Below are positions 61,985 to 64,000 of a DNA stretch of 64,000 nucleotides, in pieces. Within the stretch, counting starts at the first letter, position 1; every line of letters starts with the position of its first letter. The stretch is from Serratia marcescens. Lineage in GTDB: Bacteria; Pseudomonadota; Gammaproteobacteria; Enterobacterales; Enterobacteriaceae. Position numbers and translations under genes: made by a program. The notes beneath the pieces are model-generated. The model ran no database searches and had not been told where the DNA came from. It saw only the letters and a program-made list of their open reading frames with translations. The stretch spans positions 248,001 to 312,000 of the forward strand of contig NZ_MJAO01000002.1 in assembly GCF_001902635.1 (NCBI RefSeq). Direction: 5' to 3'.

Positions 61985-62476
61985 ATGTCGGAACACAAAA
62001 AATTTCGCTTGTATCGGCCGTTACAAGGCTTAACCCACACCTTTGGCGATCAATGGTTTGCCCTGAAAGCCGAAGCTTTCGCCCGCTTCTTCGGCACGCC
62101 GACTTTTTTGGTGGGACAAACGGTGGTGGTCGGCGTGTGGATCTATCTCAACCTGGCCGGATTCACCAAGTTTGACCCCTATCCTTTTATTCTGCTGAAT
62201 CTGGCGTTCAGTCTGCAGGCCGCCTACGCCGCGCCGTTGATCCTGTTGGCGCAAACTCGTCAAGCCGAGCGCGATCAGGCGCACGCGCTGGCCGATGCCC
62301 AACATCGGGAAGATCTGGATGAGGCCATGGCGAAACGGCAAACCCTCGCCGAACAGCAGTCCGAGCAGCTGCTTGAGCTGCTGAAGCAAAACACCGAGCT
62401 CACCGCCCTGACCAAACAAATGGCCGAACGCATTGAAAACCTCACCATTCAGCTCGCCAACCGCGAACGCTTGTAA
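61985..62476 (+). CDS. DUF1003 membrane protein
   Basis: 163-residue protein with two membrane helices (TFLVGQTVVVGVWIYLNLAGF, YPFILLNLAFSLQAAYAAPLILLA) followed by a charged coiled-coil tail (RQAERDQAHALADAQHREDLDEAMAKRQ, ending near residue 163). The FDPYPFILLNLAFSLQAAYAAPLI segment is the DUF1003 signature. The role is unknown; in some actinobacteria relatives are linked to magnesium or drug tolerance. The ATG at 61985 is chosen by family fit. Confidence 0.85.
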   Translation: MSEHKKFRLYRPLQGLTHTFGDQWFALKAEAFARFFGTPTFLVGQTVVVGVWIYLNLAGFTKFDPYPFILLNLAFSLQAAYAAPLILLAQTRQAERDQAHALADAQHREDLDEAMAKRQTLAEQQSEQLLELLKQNTELTALTKQMAERIENLTIQLANRERL

Positions 62477-62488
62477 TGGCGTGCACCT

Positions 62489-63313
62489 TCAGTTCTGCGT
62501 GGTCGCCAGATAGGAGAAGACGCTGAGCAGGCGGATTTGCGCCGCCATGTTGTCACTGGTGAAAGCAACGGTGAGTGCGTCCTGACGCTCCACGCCCGGC
62601 ACCAGGCTGAACAGATCCGCCAGCACCGGTTTGGCCGCCATCAGCGTCAACCGGTAAGGCGGCGAGAAGCGGCGTTCCACCGGCAGTTTCGCGCTCTGGC
62701 GCACCTGCTGTATCGCCCGCTCACGGATTTCGGCGCGCGCCCGCTGTGGGCTGAGCGATTCGGCGGCGGTTTGCGAGATCGCCCGCTTCACGCAGACATA
62801 GCCGGTGTGCGGGTAGCGCTCGGCGATCCAGCGTTGCAGCTCATCGTCGCCGCTCACCAGCCACAGTGGCACGCTCAACTCGGCCGCTGCCGCCGCGTAC
62901 AGATCGCTTTCTCCCACCACCTCGCCGTTCAGGCTGACGCGGTAAAAGGCTCGACCGTTAATGGTGTGAGCCAGCACGCCGCGCTCGCCGGCGGCGCTGT
63001 GATAGCCGATCAACATCAGGCCATCGTAGCGTTGGTGCTGCAACCCTTCCACCATCGACAGCCCGCGCGGCTTGCCCTGCACCAAGCGTGCGCGCCCATC
63101 GATGCGATCGGCACGCAGGTTCTGCATCATGGCATGGCTGTCAGCCACCGTCACCTCGGTGGCGCCGCCGGCGAAAGCGCCGTCGATGGCGGCGTTGACC
63201 TCCTGCTCCATCAACTCGCGCGCCGCCGTATAGTCGGCGTGGGCCGGGTTGCATTGCTCCGGCCGCATCACGCCGGCGATGCCTTCGATATCCGCAGAAA
63301 TAAAGACTTTCAC
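62489..63313 (-). CDS. M55-family (DppA-type) D-aminopeptidase
   Basis: 274-residue zinc peptidase: KVFISADIEGIAGVMRPEQC at the N-terminus with metal ligands D8 and E10, EVTVADSHAMMQNL with another D/H pair, and GLMLIGYHSAAGERGVLAHTING with a further histidine. DppA-type enzymes form a ring that releases D-amino acids from short peptides. The GTG at 63313 follows AGGAG at six bases and is one base downstream of the DmpA-type gene's stop codon, so the pair is an operon. Confidence 0.9.
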   Translation of the reverse strand: MKVFISADIEGIAGVMRPEQCNPAHADYTAARELMEQEVNAAIDGAFAGGATEVTVADSHAMMQNLRADRIDGRARLVQGKPRGLSMVEGLQHQRYDGLMLIGYHSAAGERGVLAHTINGRAFYRVSLNGEVVGESDLYAAAAAELSVPLWLVSGDDELQRWIAERYPHTGYVCVKRAISQTAAESLSPQRARAEIRERAIQQVRQSAKLPVERRFSPPYRLTLMAAKPVLADLFSLVPGVERQDALTVAFTSDNMAAQIRLLSVFSYLATTQN

Positions 63314-63314
63314 A

Positions 63315-64000
63315 TCAGGCTCCTGTGTTTTCATGGTTCGCCGCCAGGCGGTCGAGCAACGGGCCCAGCGCTGCACGCGCATGCTGCTGGAAACCGCTGA
63401 CGCCTTCGGCGCTGAGCAGGGCGTCCAGCACCGCATACTCGGTGGCGTCCGCCGCCGCCGCGAACAGCGGCTCCAGCCGTTCGTCCGGCAGCGTCGTCCC
63501 CAGCAACCGGGTGGAGAACGCCAGCGCGATGTCGCCGGAGCCGTGCCCCCAATGGCTGCCCACCCGCCCCAGACCGGCGCCCGCCCTACGGGCTATGCGG
63601 TTCAGCTGGCGGCTGTCCAGCGCCCGATCGCAGGCGATGATGATGATGACCGAACCGGCATCCACCTGCGGCGGCGGATCCGCCAGCAGCGTGCTCAACG
63701 CCTGGCCGACGCGCACGCCGCTCAGCGTCAGCGAGTCGAGAGTGCCGAAGTTGGCCAGCACCAACACGCCCAGCGTGGTCCCTAATCCCGGGCAATAGCG
63801 CGAGGCGGTACCGATGCCGCCCTTCAGACCGAAACTGCTCATGCCGCGCCCGGCGCCGACGCTGCCGCGCGCAAAGCGGGTGGAATGATTATCCAGCGCG
63901 CGGAACACGTGTTCCTCACGCACCGCCATCGCCTGAATATCGTTGAGGTAGCCGTCGTTGCACTCCAGCACCAACGGGTTGATGGTGGCGCTGCCGCGGC
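63315..64000 (-). CDS. DmpA-type aminopeptidase (P1/S58 family), N-terminus outside the window
   Basis: Partial protein; its frame stays open to the right edge. The conserved stretch GSATINPLVLECNDGYLND is followed by GRGMSSFGLKGGIGTASR and AGSVIIIIACDRALDSRQLNRIARRAG. The G-S junction in the last one is where DmpA cleaves itself, leaving the serine as N-terminal nucleophile. DmpA releases N-terminal L- or D-amino acids, including D-Ala, or beta-amino acids. The adjacent M55 gene suggests a joint role in short peptide breakdown. Confidence 0.9.
   Translation of the reverse strand, partial: RGSATINPLVLECNDGYLNDIQAMAVREEHVFRALDNHSTRFARGSVGAGRGMSSFGLKGGIGTASRYCPGLGTTLGVLVLANFGTLDSLTLSGVRVGQALSTLLADPPPQVDAGSVIIIIACDRALDSRQLNRIARRAGAGLGRVGSHWGHGSGDIALAFSTRLLGTTLPDERLEPLFAAAADATEYAVLDALLSAEGVSGFQQHARAALGPLLDRLAANHENTGA

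Overview
The window is a high-GC chromosomal stretch from an enterobacterium, most likely Serratia (S. marcescens group). The evidence is a serralysin-family metalloprotease next to a SmaPI/Inh-type protease inhibitor, plus close orthologues of enterobacterial proteins (AldB, AdhP, YqhA, OsmB, AcrZ, YjcB, MdtG). No tRNA, rRNA, CRISPR array, phage block or intact insertion sequence was seen. Most of the window is accessory metabolism in which a regulator sits beside the transporter or enzyme it probably controls. Assignments are from reading motifs and remembered family features; no database search was run.

Layout. 1-3.1 kb: the end of an EAL-domain c-di-GMP phosphodiesterase, an MFS transporter and an orphan amino-acid-type binding protein. 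3.1-7.7 kb: an AcoR-like sigma-54 activator, a sigma-54 promoter, aldB and convergent adhP, together an ethanol/acetaldehyde oxidation module. 7.9-11.4 kb: a lower-GC sulfide detoxification cluster (sulfide:quinone oxidoreductase, TauE-type exporter, Blh persulfide dioxygenase/sulfurtransferase) around a perfect palindrome. 11.5-18.8 kb: small enzymes and regulators (SelT/W/H-like, MBL hydrolase plus GlxA-type regulator, YqhA, FabZ-like dehydratase plus spermidine-synthase-like protein, ribbon-helix-helix protein, TetR/SDR pair, VOC and DHFR-like proteins). 18.8-26.4 kb: two MFS exporters, a DeoR/oxidoreductase operon, an alpha/beta hydrolase and a serine hydrolase/LysR pair. 26.5-32.1 kb: acrZ with a CRP-like site, an Rrf2 regulator, a DUF427 protein, osmB, a chemoreceptor, a porin-like protein and an SRPBCC protein.

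32.1-35.8 kb holds the most striking pair: adjacent extra copies of the cell-division transpeptidase PBP3 (FtsI) and the elongation transpeptidase PBP2 (MrdA), with no other division or elongation genes nearby. The relevant precedent is the paralogous PBP2SAL/PBP3SAL of Salmonella, which work at acidic pH. 36.1-43.9 kb: YjcB, MarR/MdtG, a two-gene secreted-protein operon (MoaF-like, NTF2-like) behind a Fur box, VOC and AraC genes, an EamA exporter, PhzF and a second DHFR-like protein. 43.9-46.3 kb: serralysin and its divergent inhibitor. 46.3-48.4 kb: a split chromate-transporter pair with a LysR gene. 48.4-50.0 kb: an orphan PD-(D/E)XK-type protein beside an AT-rich gap.

50.0-57.4 kb: an alpha/beta hydrolase/LysR pair, a decayed MFS gene with an in-frame TAA, an AraC regulator with an aldehyde dehydrogenase/SDR operon, and an AraC/RhtB-exporter pair. 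57.7-61.7 kb: a three-gene periplasmic molybdenum-hydroxylase operon (molybdopterin subunit with a Tat signal, 2Fe-2S subunit, tri-haem cytochrome c). 62-64 kb: a DUF1003 protein, then an M55 (DppA-type) and a DmpA-type peptidase, both families that handle D-amino-acid peptides; the last gene runs off the window.
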